Positions 50,901-60,150 of a stretch of DNA of 64,000 nucleotides are shown in pieces (within the stretch, counting starts at the first letter, position 1; every line of letters starts with the position of its first letter). The notes under the pieces are model-generated. The model had not been told where the DNA came from. It saw only the letters and a program-made list of their open reading frames with translations, and searched no databases. Origin of the DNA: Mycobacterium gordonae (GTDB lineage Bacteria; Actinomycetota; Actinomycetes; Mycobacteriales; Mycobacteriaceae); contig NZ_CP070973.1 in assembly GCF_017086405.1 (NCBI RefSeq), positions 2,604,001-2,668,000 of the forward strand, in the 5' to 3' direction. The position numbers and the translations under genes were made by a program.

Positions 50901-51215
50901 CGTCGACTCCTCAACACAACGGGCAAATGCACCGGTAACCCCACCCGGTCGACTTAACTACCGCATCGCGCGGTTAAGCAACCATGACGGTAATTCCTCG
51001 CCGAACCGGACGCACCAATAATGCAGCATCCGCCCCGCGCTGGAGCCGTTCCGTTAGCTGTGTTGCGTCCTTTGCCGTCGGGCGGCGCGCGAATACCGTG
51101 TTTCGGGCTGCCATTTCGGCCGGAAATTGCGGTTGTGCCTCTTATCCAGCGGACACCGGTCATTATTGAACCGCTAACGGGAGATATAGCCCCGGTTGTC
51201 GGCGGGAGGTCAGCA
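50901..51215. other. Intergenic region between divergent kinase and DMT-type gene, with an inverted repeat
   Basis: These 315 bases separate the kinase start from the downstream membrane-protein start. CTTAAC (50953-50958) and GTTAAG (50973-50978) form a 6-base inverted repeat, a possible operator for the kinase promoter. Frames on the plus strand, including an upstream extension of the next gene from 51021, show no family signature. No terminator or RNA gene is seen. Confidence 0.4.
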
Positions 51216-52127
51216 GTGGACAACGTCGATCACGGGGTCGAATATGCGACGTTGCTGGCACTGTGCGCGGCTCTGCTGGCCGGTGTCAGCTATGTGGTCC
51301 TGCAGCGTTCGGCGCAACAGGTCACCGACGAAGACGTCGGGCATCTCACGTTGTTCCAACTGTCGCTGCGCCACGTCCAGTGGTGGTTGGGCAGCCTGGC
51401 GGCATTAGGCAGCTTCGTCTTCCAGGCGCTGGCCCTCGCCATGGGGTCGGTGGTGCTGGTCCAGTCGCTGCAAGCCGCCGCGTTGTTGTTCGCGTTGCCG
51501 ATCGATGCCCGGCTGGCCCACCACCGCTGCACGGCCAAGGAGTGGATGTGGGCGGTCCTGCTGGCTGCCGCCGTGGCGGTCATCGTCCTGGCCGGTGACC
51601 CCACGGCCGGGTACGCCAGGGCCCCGCTGCACATGTGGGTGGTCGTCGCCGCGGTGATGGTCCCGGGCCTGCTGTTGTGTGTGGTGGGCGCGCGGCTGGC
51701 TTCGGGCACGCTCTCGGCGATCCTGTTGGCGCTGGGCTCGGCGGCGGCACTGGCCGTGTTCACCGTGTTGACCAAGGGTGTGGTGGCTGAACTCGGCACA
51801 GGCTTCGCGCAGCTCGCGCGCACGCCCGAACTGTATGCCTGGATCGTGGTGCTGCCGATCGGGCTGATGCTGCAGCAATCGGCGTTGCGGCGGGGGGCGC
51901 TCACCGCGACGCTGCCGACGATCACCGTGTCCCGGCCGGTGATCGCGTCGGTGCTGGGAGTGACCGTGCTGGGCGAGGTGGTGCACGCCGGAGAGGGCCA
52001 GGTACTGAGCCTGGTTGCCGCGGTGAGCGTGGTGATCGTCGCCACCGTGGCCCTGGCCCGGGACGAGGCGGCCATGATGGAACCCTCGCACCCGGTGGAA
52101 ACCGCAGGTCGGTTGGCTGTTTCCTGA
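51216..52127 (+). CDS. DMT/EamA-type integral membrane protein (paralogue 1)
   Basis: A 303-residue protein with about nine to ten membrane helices, for example ATLLALCAALLAGVSYVVLQ, and LPIGLMLQQSALRRGALTAT late in the chain. It has the two-fold layout of drug/metabolite transporters. Loop signature: QRSAQQVTDEDVGHLTLFQL, shared with the next gene. GTG at 51216, behind GGGAGG, is chosen; the frame is open 65 codons upstream but non-membrane and unsupported. It forms a tandem pair with the gene at 52401. Substrate unknown. Confidence 0.85.
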   Translation: MDNVDHGVEYATLLALCAALLAGVSYVVLQRSAQQVTDEDVGHLTLFQLSLRHVQWWLGSLAALGSFVFQALALAMGSVVLVQSLQAAALLFALPIDARLAHHRCTAKEWMWAVLLAAAVAVIVLAGDPTAGYARAPLHMWVVVAAVMVPGLLLCVVGARLASGTLSAILLALGSAAALAVFTVLTKGVVAELGTGFAQLARTPELYAWIVVLPIGLMLQQSALRRGALTATLPTITVSRPVIASVLGVTVLGEVVHAGEGQVLSLVAAVSVVIVATVALARDEAAMMEPSHPVETAGRLAVS

Positions 52128-52400
52128 CATCGCCGCCCCGACGGTGGCGGGTAACAAAACGGTTCCTGTTGAGTTGCGCCTGATAGCGATCGGGCGCCGT
52201 TGGGTACCGTTACCTAGGACGCTCCGGTCGGACTTTCACAGCTGCCGCATAGCTGGTTCTGGGAGGATCTGAGCTCGGTCGGAAAGTCTGAGCGGAGCAT
52301 TGTCACTGTTCAGAGCATGGGCAGAGCCATAGAGTATTCGATGAACCGCCGGCGAACATCGCGGGAACGCCGGTGGTGACGTTGGGAATTGAGGGTCGCC

Positions 52401-53336
52401 ATGTCAATGGTCGGAATCGCCGCGATAATCGCGTTGTTCGCAGCGCTGGCATCGGCCACCGGGGATGTGATTCGCCAGCGCTCAGCTCACGAGATCACCG
52501 ACGAAGAGGTTGGCCACCTCAAGCTGTTCGGCATGTCGCTGCGCGATGCCAAATGGTGGACCGGCGGCGGGTGCGCGGTGCTCAATTACAGCCTGCAGGC
52601 CATGGCGCTGGTGTGGGCATCGGTGATGCTGGTGACGGCGCTGCAGGTGACGGCACTGCTGTTCGCTTTGCCGATCTATGCCCGGCTGTCCCATCACAAA
52701 ATCACCCGGTCGCAGTGGTTGTGGGCGAGCCTGCTGGCCGCGTCTCTTGCGGTGGTGATCATCGTCGGTGATCCGACCGCCGGCCATGACCGGGCGCCGC
52801 TGAGCACCTGGATAGTCGTCGCGGCCGTCATGGGGCCGATCTTGGTGTCGTGCGTGGTCGCCGCGAAGGTGTGGTCCGGCCGACCGCAGGCGGCGGCGCT
52901 GCTGGCGTTGGTGGCGGGTTCGTCGCTGGCGTTGTTCGCCGTTCTGACCAAGGGAGTGGTCGACGTCCTGCACCACCACGGTCTCTGGGCCGCCGTGAGC
53001 GCCCCGGAGTTCTTCCCGTGGCTGGTGGTGATGCTATGCGGAATGATCTTCCAGCAGTCGGCCTTCCGCGCTGGTTCGCTGACCGCCTCGTTGCCCACGA
53101 TGACCGTCGCCAAGCCCGTGGTGGCGACGACTCTGGGAGTCCTGGTACTCGGCGAGACGTTGGAGGCCGATGGCCCGGAAGCCATCGTGCTGGCCATCGC
53201 CGCTGCGTCGGTGATCATCGCGACGGTGGCGCTGGCCCGCGGCGAGGCCGCCAACATGGAAGCCGACGCCGAAGAAGCTCACCTGGCCGGCGGCCCGGAA
53301 AAGGGCGCTGCGGTCATCACTGCCGCCGACGGTTGA
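52401..53336 (+). CDS. DMT/EamA-type integral membrane protein (paralogue 2, Rv2729c-like)
   Basis: A 311-residue paralogue of the preceding gene, with the same segments in the same order: IRQRSAHEITDEEVGHLKLF, ALLFALPIYARLSHHKIT, FQQSAFRAGSLTASLPTMTV and LGVLVLGETL. About nine helices. ATG at 52401 behind GAGGG is used; TTG 52389 is possible. Position just before the Rv2728c-like gene and miaA matches M. tuberculosis Rv2729c, so the other copy is the extra one. The acidic tail (MEADAEEAH) is specific to this copy. The 273-base gap before it holds no other gene. Confidence 0.87.
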   Translation: MSMVGIAAIIALFAALASATGDVIRQRSAHEITDEEVGHLKLFGMSLRDAKWWTGGGCAVLNYSLQAMALVWASVMLVTALQVTALLFALPIYARLSHHKITRSQWLWASLLAASLAVVIIVGDPTAGHDRAPLSTWIVVAAVMGPILVSCVVAAKVWSGRPQAAALLALVAGSSLALFAVLTKGVVDVLHHHGLWAAVSAPEFFPWLVVMLCGMIFQQSAFRAGSLTASLPTMTVAKPVVATTLGVLVLGETLEADGPEAIVLAIAAASVIIATVALARGEAANMEADAEEAHLAGGPEKGAAVITAADG

Positions 53337-53398
53337 CGCGAGGCTCGGACGCCGCGGCCCCGGACACCCCCGGGTTGCGGAGGCGTTAGTTTGATGGC

Positions 53399-54082
53399 GT
53401 GCTGAGTGCCGTCGCTATCGTCCCGTGCGCACCGGTGCTCGTGCCGGAACTCGCCGGAGCTGCCGGCGCCGAAGTCGCCGACCTCGCGGGAGCCGTCGTC
53501 GCCGCGGCAGCGGTATTGCCGAGGCGGTGGGTCGCCGTGGGAATCGATCGGGTGGACGCGGTGGTGACTCGGGACAGCGTCGGCACCTTCGCCGGCTTCG
53601 GCGTCGACGTGCCGGTCCGCCTGTCGCCGGAGCCGGGCGTTGTCAGGGGCATGCCCTTGTGTGCGCTGATGGCGGCCTGGGTGCGTGGCCGGGCGCGACC
53701 CGACGGCTCCGCCGAAGTCCGTGTCTACGCAGCCGACGCAGACCCCGTCATGGCCGTGGCCCACGGTCGGCGGTTGCGGGCCGACATCGACGCACAGACC
53801 GACCCGACCGGTGTGCTGATCGTGGCCGACGGTGCCAACACCCTGACCGCCAGGGCGCCCGGCGGTTACGACCCCGGCGGCGCCGGTGCTCAGCAACTCC
53901 TTGACGACGCGCTGGCCGCCGGCGATGTCGCGGCGCTGAGTCGCCTGCCGCGGCGCATCCTCGGCAGGGTCGCTTTCGGCGTGCTGGCCGGGCTGGTCGA
54001 GCCCGGGCCGCGCTCGGCCAAGGAGCTCTACCGCGGCGCGCCCTACGGGGTCGGGTACTTCGCCGGCGTCTGGCAGCCGTGA
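53399..54082 (+). CDS. Conserved protein, extradiol-dioxygenase-like fold (Rv2728c family)
   Basis: A 227-residue Ala/Val-rich protein, starting [20 protein letters not shown], with a pattern similar to class III extradiol (LigB/MEMO-like) proteins: [53 protein letters not shown]. Metal ligands cannot be assigned with confidence, so enzymatic activity is uncertain. GTG start at 53399; the stop overlaps miaA in GTGA, so it is translationally coupled to it. Corresponds to Rv2728c. Confidence 0.82.
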   Translation: MLSAVAIVPCAPVLVPELAGAAGAEVADLAGAVVAAAAVLPRRWVAVGIDRVDAVVTRDSVGTFAGFGVDVPVRLSPEPGVVRGMPLCALMAAWVRGRARPDGSAEVRVYAADADPVMAVAHGRRLRADIDAQTDPTGVLIVADGANTLTARAPGGYDPGGAGAQQLLDDALAAGDVAALSRLPRRILGRVAFGVLAGLVEPGPRSAKELYRGAPYGVGYFAGVWQP

Positions 54083-54999
54083 GACCGCTGGCGATCATCG
54101 GCCCGACGGGCGCCGGCAAGTCGGAGCTGGCGCTGGATGTGGTCGAACGGCTCGGCGGTGCGGCGGAAATCGTCAACGCCGACGCGATGCAGCTCTATCG
54201 CGGCATGGACATCGGCACAGCCAAGCTGCCCGTCGACCGGCGCCGTGGTATTCCACACCATCAACTCGACGTCCTCGACGTCACCCAAACCGCGACCGTG
54301 GCCCGCTATCAGCAGGCGGCGGTCGCCGATATCGAAGCCATCCAGGGCAGGGGAGCAGTGCCGGTCGTGGTCGGCGGCTCCATGCTCTACATCCAGTCGT
54401 TGCTGGACAACTGGACGTTCCCCGCGACCGATCCGGCGGTACGGGCGCGCTGGGAGCAGCGGCTGGCCGAGATCGGCGGCGCCCGCCTGCACGCCGAACT
54501 TGCCCGATGCGACCCGGCCGCGGCGGCCGTCATCCTGCCCACCGACGGCCGGCGTACCGTGCGTGCGCTAGAGGTGATCGAACTCACCGGGCAGCCCTTC
54601 GCGGCATCTGCACCGCGCATCGGTGCCCCCCGATGGGGAACGGCTATCGTCGGATTAGATTGCCAGACAACAGTTCTCGATGACCGTCTGGCGCGGCGCA
54701 CCGAGCTGATGTTCGGCGCAGGGTTGGTCGATGAGGTACGGACGCTGCTGGACCGCGGGCTGCGCGACGGGGTCACCGCGTCGCGGGCGCTGGGTTATGC
54801 GCAGGTGCTGGCGGCCCTGGATGCCGGCGGGACGCCGCAACTGCTGAGCGAGGCGCAGGAGCAGACCTTCATCGGCACCCGCCGCTACGTGCGGCGCCAA
54901 CGATCCTGGTTTCGCCGCGACCACCGCGTGCACTGGATCGATCCGACGGCTGCCGATGCCGTCGATCAGGCGGTGCGGAACTGGCGGCACGTAATCTGA
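54079..54999 (+). CDS. miaA: tRNA dimethylallyltransferase MiaA
   Basis: A 306-residue enzyme adding a dimethylallyl group to A37 of tRNAs reading UNN codons, the substrate for MiaB. P-loop [16 protein letters not shown] near residue 7, [37 protein letters not shown], and the tRNA-binding [16 protein letters not shown] at the end. GTG start at 54079 overlaps the preceding stop. Corresponds to Rv2727c. Confidence 0.97.
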   Translation: MRPLAIIGPTGAGKSELALDVVERLGGAAEIVNADAMQLYRGMDIGTAKLPVDRRRGIPHHQLDVLDVTQTATVARYQQAAVADIEAIQGRGAVPVVVGGSMLYIQSLLDNWTFPATDPAVRARWEQRLAEIGGARLHAELARCDPAAAAVILPTDGRRTVRALEVIELTGQPFAASAPRIGAPRWGTAIVGLDCQTTVLDDRLARRTELMFGAGLVDEVRTLLDRGLRDGVTASRALGYAQVLAALDAGGTPQLLSEAQEQTFIGTRRYVRRQRSWFRRDHRVHWIDPTAADAVDQAVRNWRHVI

Positions 55000-55065
55000 T
55001 CTGGTGAAGCGCGCCGGCGACGAAGATGCCGGCCCGGATCGAGTCGGCATCAAGGAGCGGCGCCC

Positions 55066-55938
55066 ATGAAGTTCGCCAAGGGCCACGGCACCCAGAACGA
55101 CTTCCTGCTCTTGCCCGACTTGGATTGTCGGGCTGCCCTGTCCTCTGCGAGGGTCGCCGCCTTGTGCGACCGGCGCCGCGGCCTGGGCGCCGACGGTGTC
55201 CTGCGGGTCACGACCGCCGGCGCGGCGCGGGGCGCCGGAGTTCTGGACCGGCTGCCCGACGGGGTCGCCGAATCCGACTGGTACATGGACTATCGCAACG
55301 CCGACGGGTCGACCGCCCAGATGTGCGGCAACGGGGTGCGTGTGTTCGCGCACTATCTGAGGGCCAGCGGTCTGGAATCGCGCGATGAGTTCGTCGTCGG
55401 ATCGCTGGCCGGGCCGCGACCGGTCACCCTGCACCACGCCGATGCGACGGAGGCCGAAGTCGCCGTGGACATGGGCAAGGCGAACAAGCTGGGCACCGGC
55501 CACGCGGTGGTGGGTGGCCGGCGGTTCACCGGCGTGGCCGTCGACGTCGGGAACCCGCACCTGGCGTGTGTGGATCCGCAGCTCACACTCGACGCCCTGG
55601 CGGCACTGGACGTCGCGGCGCCGGTGCAGTTCGACACCAAACAGTTCCCCGAGGGCGTCAACGTCGAGGTGCTCACCGTCCCCGTCGATGGCTCGGTCGG
55701 CATGCGGGTACACGAACGCGGCGTGGGTGAGACCCGCTCCTGCGGCACCGGAACGGTGGCGGCCGCCGTCGCAGCGTTGGCGACCACCGGCGCCGAGACC
55801 GGCGTGCTGATTGTGCGGGTTCCCGGTGGTGAGGTCACCGTCACGATCACCGAAGCGACGAGTTTCCTGCGCGGGCCGTCCGTACTGGTGGCGCAGGGTG
55901 AGGTGAGCGGGAAATGGTGGCGCGCCCAAGAGCGTTAA
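55066..55938 (+). CDS. dapF: Diaminopimelate epimerase
   Basis: A 290-residue cofactor-independent epimerase converting LL- to meso-diaminopimelate for peptidoglycan and lysine. The catalytic Cys pair is visible in [13 protein letters not shown] (near residue 87) and [17 protein letters not shown] (near 226). [15 protein letters not shown] at the start is family-typical. ATG at 55066 follows AAGGAGCGG. It sits 66 bases after miaA. Corresponds to Rv2726c. Confidence 0.97.
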   Translation: MKFAKGHGTQNDFLLLPDLDCRAALSSARVAALCDRRRGLGADGVLRVTTAGAARGAGVLDRLPDGVAESDWYMDYRNADGSTAQMCGNGVRVFAHYLRASGLESRDEFVVGSLAGPRPVTLHHADATEAEVAVDMGKANKLGTGHAVVGGRRFTGVAVDVGNPHLACVDPQLTLDALAALDVAAPVQFDTKQFPEGVNVEVLTVPVDGSVGMRVHERGVGETRSCGTGTVAAAVAALATTGAETGVLIVRVPGGEVTVTITEATSFLRGPSVLVAQGEVSGKWWRAQER

Positions 55939-55984
55939 ATCGGATGCACGACGCCCATTCGGCGTGCAACATTGCTCATTGCCT

Positions 55985-57421
55985 ATGAAAAATTCTGACT
56001 CACATTCTGAATTTCCCGATCCCACCGGACCGGAACCCAGCACCGGCGAGCTTGCCCTTGAAGACCGTTCGGCGCTGCGCCGGGTCGTCGGGCTGTCGAC
56101 GGAACTCACCGACATCTCCGAGGTGGAGTACCGCCAGCTGCGGCTGGAACGCGTGGTTCTGGTCGGTGTCTGGACCGAGGGCAGCGCGGCCGACAATCAG
56201 GCCAGCCTGGCCGAGCTGGCGGCGCTGGCTGAAACGGCCGGCTCTGAGGTGCTCGAAGGGCTGATCCAGCGCCGCGATCGCCCCGACCCGTCGACCTACA
56301 TCGGCTCGGGCAAGGCCCAGGAGCTCCGCGAGGTCGTGCTGGCCACCGGCGCCGATACCGTGATCTGCGACGGTGAACTGTCGCCGGCGCAGCTGACCGC
56401 GCTGGAAAAGGCCGTCAAGGTCAAGGTCATCGACCGCACCGCGCTGATCCTGGACATCTTCGCCCAGCACGCCACCAGCCGGGAAGGCAAGGCGCAGGTC
56501 TCGCTGGCGCAGATGGAGTACATGCTGCCGCGGTTACGCGGCTGGGGTGAGTCGATGTCGCGGCAGGCCGGTGGTCGAGCCGGCGGCAGCGGCGGCGGTG
56601 TGGGTCTTCGTGGCCCGGGTGAAACGAAGATCGAGACCGACCGGCGCCGCATCCGCGAACGCATGTCCAAGCTCAGGCGCGAGATCAGGGCCATGAAGCA
56701 AGTCCGCGACACTCAGCGCAGCCGGCGCCTGCACGCTGACATGCCGTCGATCGCCATCGTCGGGTACACCAACGCCGGCAAATCCAGCGTGCTCAACGCG
56801 CTGACCGGGGCCGGGGTGCTGGTCCAGGACGCGTTGTTCGCCACGCTGGAACCCACCACCCGGCGCACCGAGTTCGACGACGGACGGCCTTTCGTGCTGA
56901 CGGATACAGTCGGTTTCGTCCGGCACCTGCCCACCCAGTTGGTCGAGGCGTTCCGCTCCACCCTGGAAGAAGTCGTCGACGCGGATCTGCTGGTGCACGT
57001 CGTCGACGGCTCCGACGTCAACCCGCTGGCCCAGATCAGCGCGGTCCGTCAGGTGATCTCGGACGTGGTCGCCGACCACGGGGCCGAGGCGCCGCCGGAA
57101 TTGGTGGTGGTGAACAAGATCGACGCCGCGGGTGATCTGATGTTGGCCAGACTGCGGCACGAACTCCCCGGCGCGGTGTTCGTCTCCGCCCGCACCGGAG
57201 ACGGCATCGACGCGCTGCGGCGGCGGATGGCCGAACTTGCGGTGCCGACCGACACCGCCGTGGATGTCGTCATCCCGTACGACCGCGGCGACCTGGTGGC
57301 GCGGGTGCACTCCGACGGGCGCGTTCACCAGGCCGAACACCAGGCCGAGGGCACCCGAATTCAGGCGCGGGTCCCGGTGGCGCTGGCCGCTGCGCTGCGT
57401 GAGTTCGGGTCGGAAGCCTAG
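55985..57421 (+). CDS. hflX: GTPase HflX
   Basis: A 478-residue ribosome-associated GTPase that splits stalled ribosomes. The N-terminal HflX domain has RRDRPDPSTYIGSGKAQEL; a Gly-rich linker GGRAGGSGGGVGLRGPGETK is followed by a coiled coil and the G domain (G1 VGYTNAGKSSVLNAL, G3 DTVGF, G4 VVNKID). ATG at 55985 gives MKNSDSHSEFPDP; GTG 55964 is an upstream option. Corresponds to Rv2725c. Confidence 0.94.
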   Translation: MKNSDSHSEFPDPTGPEPSTGELALEDRSALRRVVGLSTELTDISEVEYRQLRLERVVLVGVWTEGSAADNQASLAELAALAETAGSEVLEGLIQRRDRPDPSTYIGSGKAQELREVVLATGADTVICDGELSPAQLTALEKAVKVKVIDRTALILDIFAQHATSREGKAQVSLAQMEYMLPRLRGWGESMSRQAGGRAGGSGGGVGLRGPGETKIETDRRRIRERMSKLRREIRAMKQVRDTQRSRRLHADMPSIAIVGYTNAGKSSVLNALTGAGVLVQDALFATLEPTTRRTEFDDGRPFVLTDTVGFVRHLPTQLVEAFRSTLEEVVDADLLVHVVDGSDVNPLAQISAVRQVISDVVADHGAEAPPELVVVNKIDAAGDLMLARLRHELPGAVFVSARTGDGIDALRRRMAELAVPTDTAVDVVIPYDRGDLVARVHSDGRVHQAEHQAEGTRIQARVPVALAAALREFGSEA

Positions 57422-57508
57422 GCGGCGGACGTGCCCACCGACCAACCGCCCGGTTGGTATATGTTGGGCGTAAGAGTCTTCCACCTATGACAGCCGGAGG
57501 TCGCACCC

Positions 57509-58669
57509 ATGGGCAGCGCCGTCAAGTACCAGCGCACACTTTTCGAACCCGAGCACGACCTGTTCCGGGAGTCCTACCGCGCCTTCCTTGATCGCCACGT
57601 CGCGCCGTATCACGACGAATGGGAGAAGGCCCACATCGTCGACCGCGGGGTGTGGCTCGAAGCCGGCAAACAGGGTTTCCTGGGCATGGCGGTACCGGAG
57701 GAGTACGGCGGCGGTGGGAACGCGGATTTCCGGTACAACACGATCGTCACCGAGGAGACCACCCGTGGGCGCTACAGCGGCATCGGGTTCGGTCTGCACA
57801 ACGACATCGTCGCGCCCTACCTGCTGCACCTGGCCACCGACGAACAGAAGCAGCGCTGGCTGCCCAAGTTCTGCACCGGTGAGTTGATCACCGCGATCGC
57901 GATGACCGAGCCGGGTACCGGCAGTGACCTGCAGGGCATCAAGACCCGGGCGGTCAAAGAGGGCGATCACTACGTGCTCAACGGTTCAAAGACGTTCATT
58001 ACCAACGGAATCAATTCCGATCTGGTGATCGTGGTGGCGCAGACCGACCCGGAAAAGGGGGCGCAGGGCTTCAGTCTGCTGGTCGTCGAGCGCGGCATGG
58101 AGGGCTTCGAACGCGGCCGCCACCTCGACAAGATCGGATTGGACGCCCAGGACACCGCCGAACTGTCGTTCACCGACGTCAAGGTGCCGGTGGAGAACCT
58201 GCTCGGTCAGGAGGGGATGGGCTTCATCTACCTGATGCAGAACCTGCCCCAGGAACGGATCAACATCGCCGTCATGGCCGCCACCGCGATGGAAAGCGTG
58301 CTGGAAGAGACGCTGCAATACACCAAGGAGCGCAAGGCTTTCGGCAAGTCGATCGGCAGCTTCCAGAACAGCCGGTTCCTGCTGGCCGAATTGGCCACCG
58401 AGGCCACCGTGGTGCGCATCATGGTCGATGAGTTCCTTGCCCTGCACCTTGAGGGAAAGCTGACGGCCGAGCAGGCCGCCATGGCCAAGTGGTACGCCAC
58501 CGAGAAGCAGGTTCACCTGGTCGACCGCTGCCTGCAATTGCACGGCGGTTACGGCTATATGCGTGAATACAGTGTTGCCCGTGCCTATCTCGACGCCCGG
58601 GTGCAGACCATCTACGGCGGCACGACCGAGATCATGAAAGAGATCATCGGCCGCGGACTCGGCGTGTAA
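57509..58669 (+). CDS. fadE20: Acyl-CoA dehydrogenase FadE20
   Basis: A 386-residue acyl-CoA dehydrogenase with MTEPGTGSDLQGIKTRAVKE and NGSKTFITNGINSDLVIVVA as flavin-binding segments. It has YTKERKAFGKSIGSFQNSRF, QLHGGYGYMREY, and the catalytic-base region IYGGTTEIMKEIIGRGLGV. ATG at 57509 behind GCCGGAGG. The length equals Rv2724c (386). It belongs to the long-chain group of the family; its specific acyl chain is not known. It is convergent with terC, with 3 bases between stops. Confidence 0.94.
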   Translation: MGSAVKYQRTLFEPEHDLFRESYRAFLDRHVAPYHDEWEKAHIVDRGVWLEAGKQGFLGMAVPEEYGGGGNADFRYNTIVTEETTRGRYSGIGFGLHNDIVAPYLLHLATDEQKQRWLPKFCTGELITAIAMTEPGTGSDLQGIKTRAVKEGDHYVLNGSKTFITNGINSDLVIVVAQTDPEKGAQGFSLLVVERGMEGFERGRHLDKIGLDAQDTAELSFTDVKVPVENLLGQEGMGFIYLMQNLPQERINIAVMAATAMESVLEETLQYTKERKAFGKSIGSFQNSRFLLAELATEATVVRIMVDEFLALHLEGKLTAEQAAMAKWYATEKQVHLVDRCLQLHGGYGYMREYSVARAYLDARVQTIYGGTTEIMKEIIGRGLGV

Positions 58670-58672
58670 CGG

Positions 58673-59848
58673 CTAGCCCGCTTCGCGGTGGGCATCGTGG
58701 ACGCGTTGCAGTAGCGCCGCGAGTTCCTCGTCTTGCTTGACCTTGCCGTTGAATCTTGCTGTCAGCGTGTCGATCTCGTGTTCAGCCTGCAGTAGTTCGG
58801 CATAGGCATTGGCGCGTTGTACCGGATCCTGCGCATGGGTCAGATACTCCGCTGCGTGCCGGCGGGCCCGGCTGACGGCGTTCTGCCTACGTCCGCGAGC
58901 CGAAAACAACGACACGACCGTCGTTATGACCAAGACGGCGACGATCACCAACAGCGACACCGTGATGCTCAGCTCTACTACGGGAACCGGTTTGCCGTGG
59001 TTGATGAACGACAGGTTGTTGCCGTGCAACGCTTCCAGAATCAGCTTCACGCCGATGAAGCCCAGGATCACGGCCAGGCCGTAGGTCAGATAGACCAGTC
59101 GGTCGAGCAGGTTGTCGATCAGGAAGTAGAGCTGGCGAAGACCCAGCAACGAGAACGCGGTTGCGGCGAAAACCAGGTAAATGTTCTGAGTCAGACCGAA
59201 CATTGCCGGGACCGAATCGAATGCGAACAACAAGTCGGTGCCGCCGACGGCGACCATGACCAACAGCAGCGGGGTCATGACCCGTCTACCGTCCTCGACG
59301 ACGAACAACCCGTCGCCGTCGTATTCCTTCGACGTCCGCAGGAAGCGGTTGGCCAACCGGATGATCAGGTTGTCGGCGGTATGGTCTTCTGCCTCCGCCG
59401 GTTTGGCGAGCTTGCCGGCCATGACCAGCAGCCCCAGGCCGAACAGGTAGAAGACCGAGTTGAAGTTGTTGATGAGTGCGCCGCCCAAGATGATGAATAC
59501 GGTCCGAGCGACCAACGCGAACGCGATCCCGAATAGCAACACCTTCTGCTGTGCCACCCGCGGAACTCCGAAACTGCTGATGATGACCAGAAATACGAAA
59601 AGGTTGTCCACTGAGAGGGCTTCGTTGCTCAGGTAGCCCGCGAAATATTCGATTGCCATACGCGGGCTGCCCACGACGGCGACGCCGATACCGAAAAGCA
59701 CCGCAATCCCGATATAGGTTGTCGACCAGATCGCGGCTTCACGTAGCGTCGGCACGTGCGTGTTGCGTACCTGGAAGGCGTAGTCGAACAGCATCAACCC
59801 GGCGATCAGGACGATGGTGATGGCCCAGCCGAGTCCGGAAACGCCCAT
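58673..59848 (-). CDS. TerC family integral membrane protein
   Basis: A 391-residue TerC/Alx family protein with eight to nine membrane helices (WAITIVLIAGLMLFDYAF; YIGIAVLFGIGVAVV; LFVFLVIISSFGV) and the conserved acidic residues in LSVDNLFVF and GTDLLFAFDSVPA. In this family these bind or transport divalent cations, notably manganese. The cytoplasmic C-terminal tail is helical (ARRHAAEYLTHAQDPVQRAN). ATG at 59848 with GAGAGGA upstream; the 24-codon open extension lies in the promoter region. Corresponds to Rv2723. Confidence 0.92.
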   Translation of the reverse strand: MGVSGLGWAITIVLIAGLMLFDYAFQVRNTHVPTLREAAIWSTTYIGIAVLFGIGVAVVGSPRMAIEYFAGYLSNEALSVDNLFVFLVIISSFGVPRVAQQKVLLFGIAFALVARTVFIILGGALINNFNSVFYLFGLGLLVMAGKLAKPAEAEDHTADNLIIRLANRFLRTSKEYDGDGLFVVEDGRRVMTPLLLVMVAVGGTDLLFAFDSVPAMFGLTQNIYLVFAATAFSLLGLRQLYFLIDNLLDRLVYLTYGLAVILGFIGVKLILEALHGNNLSFINHGKPVPVVELSITVSLLVIVAVLVITTVVSLFSARGRRQNAVSRARRHAAEYLTHAQDPVQRANAYAELLQAEHEIDTLTARFNGKVKQDEELAALLQRVHDAHREAG

Positions 59849-60016
59849 GCGCGCTGGTTTTCCTCTCACGGGGTCGGCCGGCATGCCAGGCGGGATATTG
59901 TCTCCGGCACGGTAACCCAATGGCTGTCCCTGGCGCAGCGCGGTTTCTCGCGACTCGAGCGCGGCGCGGCATCAATTCGACATCGGCTCGGTATCCGTTT
60001 CCGCACTATGTACGAT

Positions 60017-60045
60017 TTGACTTCGCATATCTCGTTCGCTAGAGC
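60017..60045 (+). promoter_or_regulatory. Candidate SigA-type promoter for the LGFP gene
   Basis: TTGACT (60017-60022) and TAGAGC (60040-60045) with a 17-base spacer lie in the 302-base region between terC and the LGFP gene. It would give a GC-rich leader of about 100 bases. The -10 element is imperfect (C for the final T). Confidence 0.35.
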
Positions 60046-60150
60046 AAAGTTATGCGAGCCCGGTAGCGATGCGCATCGTGGCTGGGAAACGGCCCACGGC
60101 GGTGAATCCGCCTGCTCGCCAGGTGGGCAGGGCATCGGCTGGGAGGCTTG

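Noticed and set aside
60100..60150. ydaO-type c-di-AMP riboswitch
   Set aside because: Only GGTGAATC and a hairpin resemble it; the conserved 3' half is missing, so it is not listed as a feature.
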